Shown in pieces: positions 8,250-16,823 of a stretch of DNA of 64,000 nucleotides (the first letter of the stretch is position 1; each line of letters starts with the position of its first letter). The translations under genes were made by a program, and so were the position numbers. The stretch is taken from contig QCER01000001.1 of assembly GCA_003280515.1 (NCBI GenBank), positions 108,086-172,085 on the forward strand, given 5' to 3'. The notes under the pieces were generated by a model. That model made no database searches, was not told the DNA's origin, and saw only the letters and a list, made by a program, of their open reading frames with translations. The stretch comes from Prochlorococcus sp. AG-355-P18 (GTDB lineage: Bacteria; Cyanobacteriota; Cyanobacteriia; PCC-6307; Cyanobiaceae).

Positions 8250-9305
8250 TTACTTTACAGCAGACCATACTTTGGTCATAAAAAAGGAATTTGATTTTAC
8301 ATCTTTAAACCCTACTTCCTCTATTTTAGAATCTATATCCTCTTTTATGTAATCACAATAAAAAGGCTCATGAAAAGATTTATAGAAGTTTTCCATTATA
8401 GATATAAAATCAGGTGAATCACTTATTTGAATTGAATCGGCTATTACTAATATCCCACCAGGCTCAAGAACTCTAAAAAATTCATTTAATACTTTTGCTC
8501 TAATTGTTCTAGGTAATTCATGAAATAAGTAAACACAAGAAATGCATTGAAAACTATCATTTTCAAAAGGTAATTCTTCAGCATTACCTTTAAGTAATTG
8601 AATTAAATCTCCATCTAAATCTGAAATATATCTACTTGCCTCTTTTAAATATGAATCAGATAAATCAATTCCTGTAATTTTTTCTTTAGGAAATGCGGCT
8701 CTTAATTGTTTTAATGTTCTTCCTGATCCTGTAGCTACATCAAGTATTTTTAAAGAGCTTTTTTTTCTATCACTAAAATTTTTAAGTCCTTCTTTTATTG
8801 GCTTAATTATTCTTCTCCTCATTGAGTCAGCACTTCCATTGAAAAGTATCTCGACTTGTAAGTCATAAATACTAGCTGAAAAATCTGATAAATAACCATC
8901 TGTTTGATGATGAAAATTTCTCAAGTAATATTGAGGATAATTATCTTTATCAATTGATTTTGGCAAATCATCATAATTTTGTTTTCTTCGTCTATCCCAA
9001 GTATTAGGCATATCGAGCCAAATTTTAGGATATTGAGTTAGATATCTAAGCCATGGCTCGTCAAATAATAATTTTTTTGGATATATTTTTTTTTCTGCAT
9101 CATTCCAATCTTCTTCTCTTAAAATATCCATTGAATTTTGGATTTGTATTAGTAGATCCTTATCAATATCAAAATTTTCAAGTCTCGAATCGGGAAGAAT
9201 AAAATTCATTAATCTTGAACTAATCTGCTTGTGAGCGAAACCTGCAATGCTTTTACTTTGTTGTAGCGTTTTATATGCAATTTTTGAGATAGATTCCCTA
9301 GCCAT
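8250..9305 (-). CDS. Class I SAM-dependent methyltransferase
   Basis: 351 residues. The C-terminal two thirds form a Rossmann methyltransferase: motif I LKILDVATGSGRTLKQLR with the acidic residue GIDLSDSYLKEA following, a GNAEELPFENDSFQCI motif, and FFRVLEPGGILVIADS, as in the UbiE/COQ5-like group. An N-terminal extension of about 170 residues contains the unusual YYLRNFHHQTDGYLSDFSASIYD segment split over that region. The substrate is unknown; the family in cyanobacteria includes quinone and pigment methylases, but nothing here decides. It lies downstream of glnA but is separated from it by a strong terminator, so it needs its own promoter. Confidence 0.85.
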   Translation of the reverse strand: MARESISKIAYKTLQQSKSIAGFAHKQISSRLMNFILPDSRLENFDIDKDLLIQIQNSMDILREEDWNDAEKKIYPKKLLFDEPWLRYLTQYPKIWLDMPNTWDRRRKQNYDDLPKSIDKDNYPQYYLRNFHHQTDGYLSDFSASIYDLQVEILFNGSADSMRRRIIKPIKEGLKNFSDRKKSSLKILDVATGSGRTLKQLRAAFPKEKITGIDLSDSYLKEASRYISDLDGDLIQLLKGNAEELPFENDSFQCISCVYLFHELPRTIRAKVLNEFFRVLEPGGILVIADSIQISDSPDFISIMENFYKSFHEPFYCDYIKEDIDSKIEEVGFKDVKSNSFFMTKVWSAVK

Positions 9306-9334
9306 TTTTCATTTTATATATATATATTTCAACA

Positions 9335-9381
9335 AAAAAAAAATCAATTTGAGAATATTTTGTGATATTTCTCAAATTGAT
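9335..9381 (-). terminator. Rho-independent terminator of glnA
   Basis: Bases 9345-9356 (TCAATTTGAGAA) and 9370-9381 (TTCTCAAATTGA) form a perfect 12-bp inverted repeat with a 13-base loop. On the reverse strand, the direction of glnA, the hairpin is followed by an uninterrupted run of ten T (9335-9344 on the forward strand reads ten A). This is a classical intrinsic terminator placed about 26 bases after the glnA stop. The same hairpin followed by A on the other strand would not terminate forward transcription. Confidence 0.9.
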
Positions 9382-9407
9382 TAATTTAAACTACTAAGTT
9401 CTTTTAA

Positions 9408-10829
9408 TTACGCATCATAATACATGAAGAATTCATGTGGATGAGGCCTTTGTCTTAGTTGTTGTACCTCTTCATATTTTATATCGATAAAGTTATCAAT
9501 AAAATCTTCAGTAAATACTCCACCAGCTAATAAATAATCCTTATCTGCTTTCAGTGCATTAAGTGAGTCATTTAAAGATGAAGGTACTGTATCAATTTTT
9601 GCAAGTTCATCAGCTGGAAGTTCAAATAAATCTACATCTACTCCATCACCAGGATCAATTTGATTTTTAATTCCATCAATACCAGCAAGCATCATTACAG
9701 AAAATGCTAAGTAAGGATTTGCAAGTGCGTCACCTGATCTGAATTCTAATCTTTTAGCTTTAGGGCTTGGACCTGTTAAAGGAATTCTTACTGCAGCAGA
9801 TCTATTACCCTCAGAATAAACTAGATTTACAGGTGCTTCGAATCCTGGAACCAATCGTTTATAACTATTTGTGGTTGGATTAGTAAATGCTAGGAATGAT
9901 GGAGCATGCTTAAGTATGCCTCCGATATACCATCTTGCAGTTTGAGATAAATTTGCATACGCTCCTTCACCAAAAAATAGTGGCTGGCCACTCTTCCATA
10001 AACTTTGGTGAACATGCATACCAGTACCATTATCGTTAAATACAGGCTTGGGCATAAACGTGGCTGTTTTACCATATTTTTTAGCAACATTCCTGACAAC
10101 GTATTTATAAGTCATTACGTTATCAGCAGAATTTATTAATGAATCGAATTTCATTCCTAGCTCGTGTTGACCGGCACCAGCAACTTCATGGTGATGCTTT
10201 TCAGTGGGTATGCCTAATTCACCCATTAAAAGAAGCATTTCAGATCTGATGTCTTGCGCAGTATCATTCGGAGAAACTGGGAAATAACCCTCTTTGTATT
10301 GGATCTTGTATCCTAAATTTCCACCTTCTTCAATTCTTCCTGTGTTCCATGGAGCTTCAATTGTATCTACACTGTAAAAGCAAGAACCTTCTTTTGAGTC
10401 GTATCTCACGTCATCAAATAAGAAGAATTCTGGTTCCGGTCCAAAAAAAGCTGTATCAGCAATCCCTGTAGATTCTAGGTACTTTAAAGCCTTTTGAGCT
10501 AAAGATCTTGGGCATCTATCATAAGGCTCTCCACTTCTAGGCTCTTGGATAGAGCAAATCATACTTAGAGTTTTATGCTTGTAAAAGGGATCTATCCATG
10601 CTGTACTTGCATCAGGGACCATTGACATATCGGAGGCATTAATTGCTTTCCAACCTCTTATTGATGAGCCATCAAATGCTAGACCTTCTGTAAATGAATC
10701 CTCTTCTATCATGTCTGATGTAAGAGTTAAATGTTGCCATTTACCATGGATGTCTGTGAATTTTAAATCGATGAGTTCAATTCCTTCATCTTTAATTTGA
10801 CTTAAAACATCTTGTGGAGACTTAGACAT
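9408..10829 (-). CDS. glnA: Glutamine synthetase, type I
   Basis: 473 residues from the ATG at 10829, the normal GlnA length beginning [10 protein letters not shown]. An ATG at 10886 would add 19 residues but lies inside the predicted NtcA site and upstream of the likely transcription start. The enzyme makes glutamine from glutamate, ammonia and ATP and is the entry of ammonium to metabolism. Seen: [20 protein letters not shown], the metal-binding [13 protein letters not shown], the ATP-site [11 protein letters not shown] and NRSAAVRIP. The position equivalent to the adenylylated tyrosine is Phe402 ([10 protein letters not shown]), so control by adenylylation is not possible there; cyanobacterial enzymes are controlled by small inactivating factors instead. 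A terminator follows. Confidence 0.98.
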   Translation of the reverse strand: MSKSPQDVLSQIKDEGIELIDLKFTDIHGKWQHLTLTSDMIEEDSFTEGLAFDGSSIRGWKAINASDMSMVPDASTAWIDPFYKHKTLSMICSIQEPRSGEPYDRCPRSLAQKALKYLESTGIADTAFFGPEPEFFLFDDVRYDSKEGSCFYSVDTIEAPWNTGRIEEGGNLGYKIQYKEGYFPVSPNDTAQDIRSEMLLLMGELGIPTEKHHHEVAGAGQHELGMKFDSLINSADNVMTYKYVVRNVAKKYGKTATFMPKPVFNDNGTGMHVHQSLWKSGQPLFFGEGAYANLSQTARWYIGGILKHAPSFLAFTNPTTNSYKRLVPGFEAPVNLVYSEGNRSAAVRIPLTGPSPKAKRLEFRSGDALANPYLAFSVMMLAGIDGIKNQIDPGDGVDVDLFELPADELAKIDTVPSSLNDSLNALKADKDYLLAGGVFTEDFIDNFIDIKYEEVQQLRQRPHPHEFFMYYDA

Positions 10830-10851
10830 AACTTTTGAGATACCTTCTATG

Positions 10852-10893
10852 AAATTAATAACTTGATGATTCTTATTATGTATCAACCGTAAC
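10852..10893 (-). promoter_or_regulatory. NtcA-activated promoter of glnA
   Basis: On the reverse strand, GTT-N8-TAC at 10893-10880 is one base from the NtcA consensus GTA-N8-TAC. It is followed after exactly 22 bases by TAATTT (10857-10852), matching the TAN3T -10 box. This is the arrangement of a class II NtcA promoter, in which the activator replaces the -35 element. It predicts a transcript starting near 10845, about 15 bases before the glnA ATG. NtcA is the nitrogen regulator of cyanobacteria and glnA is one of its known targets. The spacing and target make it credible, while the one-base deviation is noted. Confidence 0.75.
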
Positions 10894-11043
10894 TTTTTTC
10901 AACACTAGATGTCTTCTTTGAGTGTTTCAAGTCATAACTTTAATAATTATTTACTTAATTATTTAAATTGAATTAATTTCTATAAAAAAATATCGCTTAA
11001 GTGACGATATTAGTCTAATTTAAAAGTAATTGAATGTAATGCT

Positions 11044-12228
11044 TTGACAGAAGCAAAACTTATTCCGGCTTTAAATAAAGAGAATTTATCTCATTTTTCT
11101 AAGACTTATGTTCCCCCTAGACTTTTATTAGGACCTGGACCTTCAAACGCACATCCAGAAGTCTTAAGCGCTCTTTCTTTAAATCCTATTGGTCATTTAG
11201 ATGAGGCATATATCTCGTTGATGTCTGACGTTCAGCAACTTTTAAGATATACCTGGCAATGCAATAATCGTCTTACGCTCCCAATGAGCGGCACTGGTAG
11301 TGCAGCGATGGAAGCTTCAATAGCTAATTTTATTGAAGAAGGCGAAAAAATTCTTATTGCTAAAAAAGGATATTTTGGAGATAGATTAGTTGACATGGCA
11401 ACTAGATATAAAGCTCAAGTTTCCTTTATTGAAAAACCATGGGGTGAAGCTTTTACTTATGAAGAAATTAAGTATGAAATAGAGACTAAAAAACCCGCTA
11501 TTTTCGCTATCGTCCATGCTGAAACATCAAGTGGTGTTTTACAACCTCTAGATGGTATTGGGGATATTTGTAGAAAAAATAATTGCTTGTTTTTAGTTGA
11601 TGCTGTTACTTCACTTGGTGCTTTAGAATTATTGATAGACGAATGGAAAATTGATCTAGCATACAGTTGCAGTCAAAAGGGATTAAGTTGTCCCCCTGGA
11701 TTAAGCCCTTTTACAATGAATAAAAGAGCTGAAGAAAAGCTAGGTTCAAGAAAAACAAAAGTACCTAACTGGTATTTAGATTTATCTCTATTAAATAAGT
11801 ATTGGGGTTCTGATCGTGTTTACCATCATACTGCTCCAGTAAACATGAATTTTGCGATTCGTGAAGGTTTACGATTAATTGCGAATGAGGGTTTAGAAAA
11901 TGTTTGGAATAGACACAATACTAATGCAAAAAAATTGTGGAATGGTTTAGAAAGTCTTGGAATGGAATTACATGTATCAGAGGATTATAGATTGCCAACT
12001 TTAACAACAGTTAAAATACCTCCAGCAGTTGATGGGGATGGTTTTAGAAATCATCTCTTAAGAAACTTTGGAATTGAGATAGGAAATGGACTTGGAGAAT
12101 TATCCGGTAAGGTGTGGCGTGTAGGACTAATGGGTTTTAATTCATGTGAGGAGAACGTTGATAGATTATTAAACCTATTTGATACCGAGCTAAAGAAATT
12201 TTCTATTTTTGAGTCCTCAACTTTTTGA
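11044..12228 (+). CDS. Class V aminotransferase, alanine/serine-glyoxylate type
   Basis: 394 residues, from a TTG start; no ATG lies in frame near the conserved N terminus (PPRLLLGPGPSNAHPEVL). This PLP enzyme of the alanine-glyoxylate/serine-glyoxylate aminotransferase group probably serves photorespiratory glyoxylate. The presumed PLP lysine is in YSCSQKGLSCPPGLSPF, preceded by the aspartate region FLVDAVTSLGALEL. The substrate choice cannot be told from these motifs. The 3' end overlaps the convergent tadA gene by 26 bases. It is divergent from glnA with a 214-base gap holding the glnA promoter. Confidence 0.9.
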   Translation: MTEAKLIPALNKENLSHFSKTYVPPRLLLGPGPSNAHPEVLSALSLNPIGHLDEAYISLMSDVQQLLRYTWQCNNRLTLPMSGTGSAAMEASIANFIEEGEKILIAKKGYFGDRLVDMATRYKAQVSFIEKPWGEAFTYEEIKYEIETKKPAIFAIVHAETSSGVLQPLDGIGDICRKNNCLFLVDAVTSLGALELLIDEWKIDLAYSCSQKGLSCPPGLSPFTMNKRAEEKLGSRKTKVPNWYLDLSLLNKYWGSDRVYHHTAPVNMNFAIREGLRLIANEGLENVWNRHNTNAKKLWNGLESLGMELHVSEDYRLPTLTTVKIPPAVDGDGFRNHLLRNFGIEIGNGLGELSGKVWRVGLMGFNSCEENVDRLLNLFDTELKKFSIFESSTF

Positions 12229-12718
12229 ACCAAATCTGTAAAATTTGACTGCATTCATCTTCTAGGATACCTCCAATTATTTCCATTTTGTGATGAGCAC
12301 TTTCATGTTTTGATAGGTCAATTGAACCACCCAGTCCACCTCTTTTCTTATCGTAAGCCCCGAAAATAACTTTACCCATCCGTGCTTGAATAAGTGCTGA
12401 GGAACACATAGTACAAGGTTCTAAATTTGTGATAATAGTACATTCATTAAATCTCCAATCATTTTTTATTAGAGATGCCTGCCTAAGTGCCATTATCTCA
12501 GCATGACCTAATGGGTCTTTATTTATATTCCTTCTATTAACTCCTCTCCCGATACATCTTCCTCTCTCATCTAAAATTATTGAACAGATTGGTAGTTCAA
12601 CTTTCCCAATTTCTTGTGATCTTCTTAATATCGAATTCATCCACAAAGTGTATTTTGAAATATTTGTATTTTTTTGTTTTTCTTCATTACTATTTCCATT
12701 TTCAAAAATATATCTCAT
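12203..12718 (-). CDS. tadA: tRNA-specific adenosine deaminase
   Basis: 171 residues from the ATG at 12718; an inner ATG at 12640 would give a 145-residue protein closer to the usual length. TadA converts adenosine 34 of tRNA-Arg(ACG) to inosine. The zinc site of the cytidine/deoxycytidylate deaminase fold is complete: HAE in DPLGHAEIMALRQA and PCTMC in NLEPCTMCSSALIQARM. The tail ends in a lysine/arginine-rich segment. It is divergent from the PLP decarboxylase gene, with only 43 bases between the start codons, and its end overlaps the aminotransferase gene. Confidence 0.93.
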   Translation of the reverse strand: MRYIFENGNSNEEKQKNTNISKYTLWMNSILRRSQEIGKVELPICSIILDERGRCIGRGVNRRNINKDPLGHAEIMALRQASLIKNDWRFNECTIITNLEPCTMCSSALIQARMGKVIFGAYDKKRGGLGGSIDLSKHESAHHKMEIIGGILEDECSQILQIWFKKLRTQK

Positions 12719-12761
12719 TTGCCAAGATTGAGAATAGAATTATTAATAGATATTTTATCTG

Positions 12762-14147
12762 ATGGCTGAAGATTTAATTAATAATAAAGATATATATTTC
12801 CCCTCAAATTTAGGGACTAATGACAAATTGATTATTCTTCTGAATAGAGCAAGTCAAACACTTTGTGACTGGTTCTCTAAAGCTGATAAAAATGGTCCTT
12901 TACCTTTTGATGAGAGTTTCAATTGTATTATGCCTGCGGAAGATGGGAACTCTGAGGAAGATTTGTTTTCTGAGATTGAATCTCTTTTGAATAATTCATT
13001 TAATCCCGTTCATCCTGGCTCACTAGCTCATCTTGATCCCCCACCTTTAATTTTCTCTATTTTGGGAGATTTAATTGCTGCTGGTTTAAATAATAATCTT
13101 CTCGCTTACGAGTTATCACCAAGTGTAACCATGCTTGAGGAATCATTATGCAAATGGTTTGCCAAGAAAATAGGGTTTAATGATTTCTCAGGCGGTATAG
13201 CTGCTAGCGGAGGTACATTAAGTAATCTGAATGCACTTATTGCAGCTAGAAATAATGCTGGATTAGGTACAAATCCTAATTCTGTATTACTTGTTAGTGA
13301 AGATGCTCATTCTTCATTTGTTAAATGTATAAGAGTAATGGGTCTTGATACTAGGAATCTTGTCAGGATTAAAACTGATAATCAAGGTCGAATGGATATA
13401 AACGATCTGAGAAACACTTTACATAAATGTTCAATAGAAAATAAAAAAATATTTGCTATTGTTGCTACCCTTGGGACAACTGTAAGAGGAGCCATTGATC
13501 CTATTAAAGAAATAAGTGAAATCTGTAAACAAAGAAACATATGGTTACATATTGATGGTTCAATTGGAGGGATTTTTGCCATAACTTCTATTCCAATAGA
13601 AGGTCTAAATAATATTAATCAGGCTAATTCGATAACGATAAATCCACAAAAAATTATTGGCATTACAAAGACTTCATCTTTGCTATTGGTTTCAAATATG
13701 AGTACTTTAGAAAATACTTTTAATACTGGTCTACCATATATATCATCTAAAGAAAATATTATAAATAGAGGAGAAATAGGCATACAAGGTTCTAGACCTG
13801 CAGAGGTTATCAAACTATGGCTTGGGTTACGTTTTTTAGGTCTCAAAGGAATAGAAAATATATTAAGCTCATCAATTAAAAGAAAAGATTTTTTTGTAAA
13901 AAATATTAGTAAAAATAAATTTGATATATATTCAGGTCCTCTTCATATTGTTTCATTCTTACCAAATAAACTTGAGCCAAAAGATTCTGATGCATGGACT
14001 CAGACTAAAGTTAATGAACTAATTAAAAATAATTTTATGCTTTCTAGACCAAAATTTAAGGGTAAATATTTTTTACGGGTTGTAATGGGAAATTACAATA
14101 CAAAGGATTCTCATATTGAAGAACTATTGAGACTTCTAGATGCTTAA
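12762..14147 (+). CDS. Group II PLP-dependent decarboxylase (aromatic amino acid/diaminobutyrate/glutamate type)
   Basis: 461 residues of the pyridoxal-dependent decarboxylase family. Seen: the substrate-entry region HPGSLAHLDPPPLIFSIL, ASGGTLSNLNALIAARN (PLP phosphate region), the aspartate motif LHIDGSIGGIF and the presumed Schiff-base lysine in ITINPQKIIGITKTSS. In most members this lysine lies in DxHKW, here it is NPQK, a variant I associate with cyanobacterial homologues. The substrate is not predictable: glutamate, diaminobutyrate or aromatic acids are possible. A 45-residue gene follows after 3 bases and is probably translated from the same transcript. Confidence 0.85.
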   Translation: MAEDLINNKDIYFPSNLGTNDKLIILLNRASQTLCDWFSKADKNGPLPFDESFNCIMPAEDGNSEEDLFSEIESLLNNSFNPVHPGSLAHLDPPPLIFSILGDLIAAGLNNNLLAYELSPSVTMLEESLCKWFAKKIGFNDFSGGIAASGGTLSNLNALIAARNNAGLGTNPNSVLLVSEDAHSSFVKCIRVMGLDTRNLVRIKTDNQGRMDINDLRNTLHKCSIENKKIFAIVATLGTTVRGAIDPIKEISEICKQRNIWLHIDGSIGGIFAITSIPIEGLNNINQANSITINPQKIIGITKTSSLLLVSNMSTLENTFNTGLPYISSKENIINRGEIGIQGSRPAEVIKLWLGLRFLGLKGIENILSSSIKRKDFFVKNISKNKFDIYSGPLHIVSFLPNKLEPKDSDAWTQTKVNELIKNNFMLSRPKFKGKYFLRVVMGNYNTKDSHIEELLRLLDA

Positions 14148-14150
14148 CAA

Positions 14151-14288
14151 ATGAATATGGGAAGACCAAAAATTATTGCAATATTAACAGGGTTTATCTC
14201 TATAGCTATTTGTATTGCTTATTTACTATTAATAACTATCTTTGACTTCAGAACTTTTCTAAATGATCAATTATCCAATATTAATTAG
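14151..14288 (+). CDS. 45-residue single-helix membrane protein
   Basis: An ATG frame 3 bases after the decarboxylase stop encodes 45 residues. A basic N terminus (MNMGRPKIIAILTGF) leads into one hydrophobic helix (residues 8-32), followed by DFRTFLND. I recall similar short cyanobacterial proteins with the pattern RPKVIAILTGxIS, and this is why I call it a real gene; that recollection was not checked. The stop codon overlaps the convergent GTPase gene by 8 bases. The function is unknown. Confidence 0.7.
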   Translation: MNMGRPKIIAILTGFISIAICIAYLLLITIFDFRTFLNDQLSNIN

Positions 14289-15780
14289 TAAATGGAGGCA
14301 AACTTTTATTTGATTTAAAATATTTTTTCATTTCAATTTTTGAAATAGCTTCTTTTACGAATTTATTTAAAATATCCTCTCTTTTACTAATTCTATAGAT
14401 CTTATCTACTACTTCTTGAATTCCTCCATCTCCCCAATCTTGACCATTTTTAAAATATTCAATCAAACTTAGTCCTACTATTCTTATTAACCAGCCTGCT
14501 GTAACTGATTGTATAGATTTAGATAATATTATTTTAGTCAAGCTTGTAGCTAAAGCAGGAGAAAGAATGGCGAGACCCCCTTTTAGTATGCCTTGTTTAG
14601 CCAATGCGCTTAGCAATGAAGTCGCCAAATCTTTTGCATCTTTTTTTGTAAGCTTTATTTCATATATTTTTGATAATTCCATTATCATTTGAATGTTTAC
14701 GGAGGTAGTAGTAAGAAAATCAACAGCTGGAAGTGGATTAACTAGTATTACTCCTCCTGTTATCCACATATATTTATTAATCACTTTATTTGACATTAAA
14801 TATCTTTGTTCTTGTACGAAATTTTTACTTTTAATACCTAACTTATTTGAGCGAAAAAGAATATTATCCGCCAATAATTCTTCACCATTATTATCAAGGG
14901 TTTCAATTATTTCTCTAAATAAACTTCCTACCTCTGGAACTAAATTTAAAGCATCTGATTTTGTATAGGGAGATTTTTGAGAGACTGCAATTGTTTGAAC
15001 GACTGAAATTTTATTTTTTCTAGCGGAAGTTATAGAAATAATATTTTCTTTGATAAGGTTATTTTCATCTTTAGACCTCAAATCACATTTATTTAGAACT
15101 ATTATTATTTTTTTTCTTAATTTTAATAATTCTTTAATTAAATATTTTTCGTATTTATTTATGTCCTGATCTAACACAAAAAGAACTAAATCAGAATTCG
15201 ATGCTTGTATAATTGTTGCTTTTTCTCTTTCTTCTCCTAATTTAGATGGTTCGAATAAACCTGGAGTATCAACTATATTAATATTTCTTTTTAAAATTGG
15301 TATACGAATTTTATAGCTATTAATTTGCTTTGTTGTACCTATTTTTGCTGAGGTTTGTCCGACAATATTTTTCAATAAAGATCTTGCTATAGATGTTTTG
15401 CCTGAGGAACCTGCTCCAAAAAGAGTAACCTTATAATCTCCTGTTTTTAATTGGGACTCTAGTTTATTTTTTTGGTAATTTAACAATTCAGCTTTTACTT
15501 TATCGCTAATTTTTTTGTTAATATTCTCGACTCCTTCCAAACTTATCTTGGCAGCACCATATGTATTTTTAAATGAAAGTGTATTTTTCTTATTTTTATA
15601 TAAAACTTTATAAACTATTTTTTTAAATAATTTTTTATCAACATTATAAAAAGTATAAATAATTATAATTAAAAATAAAAGAGTATAAATATTTACTATT
15701 CTTATAAATATTGAAAGTAAAATATAAAGAAATAATATCAATAATACATACTTTAAATACTTTAATTTCAAGTAATTCAT
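14281..15780 (-). CDS. Membrane-associated GTPase with DUF697-like C terminus
   Basis: 499 residues from the ATG at 15780; an upstream start at 15849 would overlap lspA by 68 bases and is unlikely. Two hydrophobic helices occupy about residues 5-45. A TrmE/Era-type G domain follows, with G1 FGAGSSGKTSIARSL, G3 VDTPGLFEPS and G4 LNKCDLRS. The C-terminal half contains a glycine/alanine-rich membrane-interacting region (VILVNPLPAVDFLTT and LSALAKQGILKGGLAILSP) typical of the DUF697 family. The role is unknown; such GTPases are common in cyanobacteria. It is the last gene of a reverse-strand run, 1 base after lspA. Confidence 0.85.
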   Translation of the reverse strand: MNYLKLKYLKYVLLILFLYILLSIFIRIVNIYTLLFLIIIIYTFYNVDKKLFKKIVYKVLYKNKKNTLSFKNTYGAAKISLEGVENINKKISDKVKAELLNYQKNKLESQLKTGDYKVTLFGAGSSGKTSIARSLLKNIVGQTSAKIGTTKQINSYKIRIPILKRNINIVDTPGLFEPSKLGEEREKATIIQASNSDLVLFVLDQDINKYEKYLIKELLKLRKKIIIVLNKCDLRSKDENNLIKENIISITSARKNKISVVQTIAVSQKSPYTKSDALNLVPEVGSLFREIIETLDNNGEELLADNILFRSNKLGIKSKNFVQEQRYLMSNKVINKYMWITGGVILVNPLPAVDFLTTTSVNIQMIMELSKIYEIKLTKKDAKDLATSLLSALAKQGILKGGLAILSPALATSLTKIILSKSIQSVTAGWLIRIVGLSLIEYFKNGQDWGDGGIQEVVDKIYRISKREDILNKFVKEAISKIEMKKYFKSNKSLPPFTN

Positions 15781-15781
15781 T

Positions 15782-16240
15782 TTATCGATTATTTTTAAAA
15801 ATGTTATACAGTAAAATAATGAAACCAATATTAATTGATATATCAGCAATATTAAATAATGGAAAATTTATAATATTTAAATTTATAAAATCAACTACAA
15901 AACCTCTATAAATCCTATCTATACCATTACCAATAGTTCCCCCAAGAATAAAGCTATAAGAATATAGATCTAATGAGTTTAATGTATTCTTCCTAAATAT
16001 CAAATAAATTAGTAATATAGAAAAAAAAATACTTATTAAAGATAAAAATATTCTACTACCACTAAATATGTTAAATGCTGCTCCGTAATTTTTTACAAAG
16101 TCTAATTTGAATAAAAGAAAATCTTTATTAATAAATAATTTTCTATTATAAAACATTAAATATTTCGTAAATTGATCTATTAGAACAATAAAAATACTTA
16201 AAGATACAGAATATAATTTTGTTTTTATATTATTATTCAT
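15782..16240 (-). CDS. lspA: Lipoprotein signal peptidase II
   Basis: 152 residues with four predicted transmembrane helices. This aspartyl peptidase cleaves lipoprotein signal peptides in the plasma membrane after lipid attachment. The conserved motifs are visible: NYGAAFNIFSGS in the first loop and GGTIGNGIDRIYRGFVVDFI, holding the two catalytic aspartates (DR and VDF). Its ATG overlaps the bioY stop by one base (TAATG), and the GTPase gene starts 1 base after its own stop, so translation of all three is probably coupled. Confidence 0.95.
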   Translation of the reverse strand: MNNNIKTKLYSVSLSIFIVLIDQFTKYLMFYNRKLFINKDFLLFKLDFVKNYGAAFNIFSGSRIFLSLISIFFSILLIYLIFRKNTLNSLDLYSYSFILGGTIGNGIDRIYRGFVVDFINLNIINFPLFNIADISINIGFIILLYNIFKNNR

Positions 16241-16809
16241 TATTTGCTACGTTTTAAACGTTCTATAGGTTTTATAAGTAATAAAAGTGGAAAAAGCATT
16301 AAAAAATGATATCCAATCTTACCTAATGAGTATTTCCCTAAATTATATAAAAATAAATTGTATTGACTGTAGAAAATAATTTGTATGAAGTTGTAAAATA
16401 TTCCAGTTAAATGCATAGCACCTATAGCTATAAATCCGTGTTTTAAAAAGTTTCTAATGTTTATTTTATTTTTATTATTTAAATTATCAATTATTTTGAT
16501 TAATGGATATAAACCTAATAAATATCCAAAATTTGGAGTAAGCAAATAACCTAATGAACCTCCTTGATGAAAGACAGGAAGTATAAATAATCCCAAAATT
16601 ATATATATAGAAAATGCCCTGAGAACAACTTTTTTATGGAATATAAGTGTTAATAAAATTATGGTCGGAATTTGCCATGTGGTAGGTAACTCAAAGTTAT
16701 TACTAGATTTATAGATAAATGGTAGTGGAATATAAACAGGTAACATTGATGTTATTACTAGTGATTGAAGACTCACCAGTATCTCAATTAATTTATATAA
16801 ATTGAGCAT
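16240..16809 (-). CDS. bioY: BioY-type biotin transporter substrate-binding membrane protein
   Basis: 189 residues with about six hydrophobic helices. The BioY-like segment is HQGGSLGYLLTPNFGYLLGL at about 87-106, which is the family's glycine-rich biotin-binding region. BioY is the S component of an energy-coupling-factor importer and normally needs EcfT and EcfA subunits; neither gene is in this window. It is coupled to lspA and lies 14 bases below the ABC permease on the same strand. The assignment is by motif; the substrate could be checked only with biotin pathway genes elsewhere in the genome. Confidence 0.85.
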   Translation of the reverse strand: MLNLYKLIEILVSLQSLVITSMLPVYIPLPFIYKSSNNFELPTTWQIPTIILLTLIFHKKVVLRAFSIYIILGLFILPVFHQGGSLGYLLTPNFGYLLGLYPLIKIIDNLNNKNKINIRNFLKHGFIAIGAMHLTGIFYNFIQIIFYSQYNLFLYNLGKYSLGKIGYHFLMLFPLLLLIKPIERLKRSK

Positions 16810-16823
16810 TATTAAAATTCTAT

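Noticed and set aside
10830..10886. Longer glnA start at 10886
   Set aside because: The NtcA site and likely transcript start lie downstream of or across it; the product starting MSKS has the family's normal length.
15781..15849. Longer start for the GTPase gene
   Set aside because: It would run 68 bases into lspA; the ATG at 15780 immediately after lspA's stop is typical spacing here.
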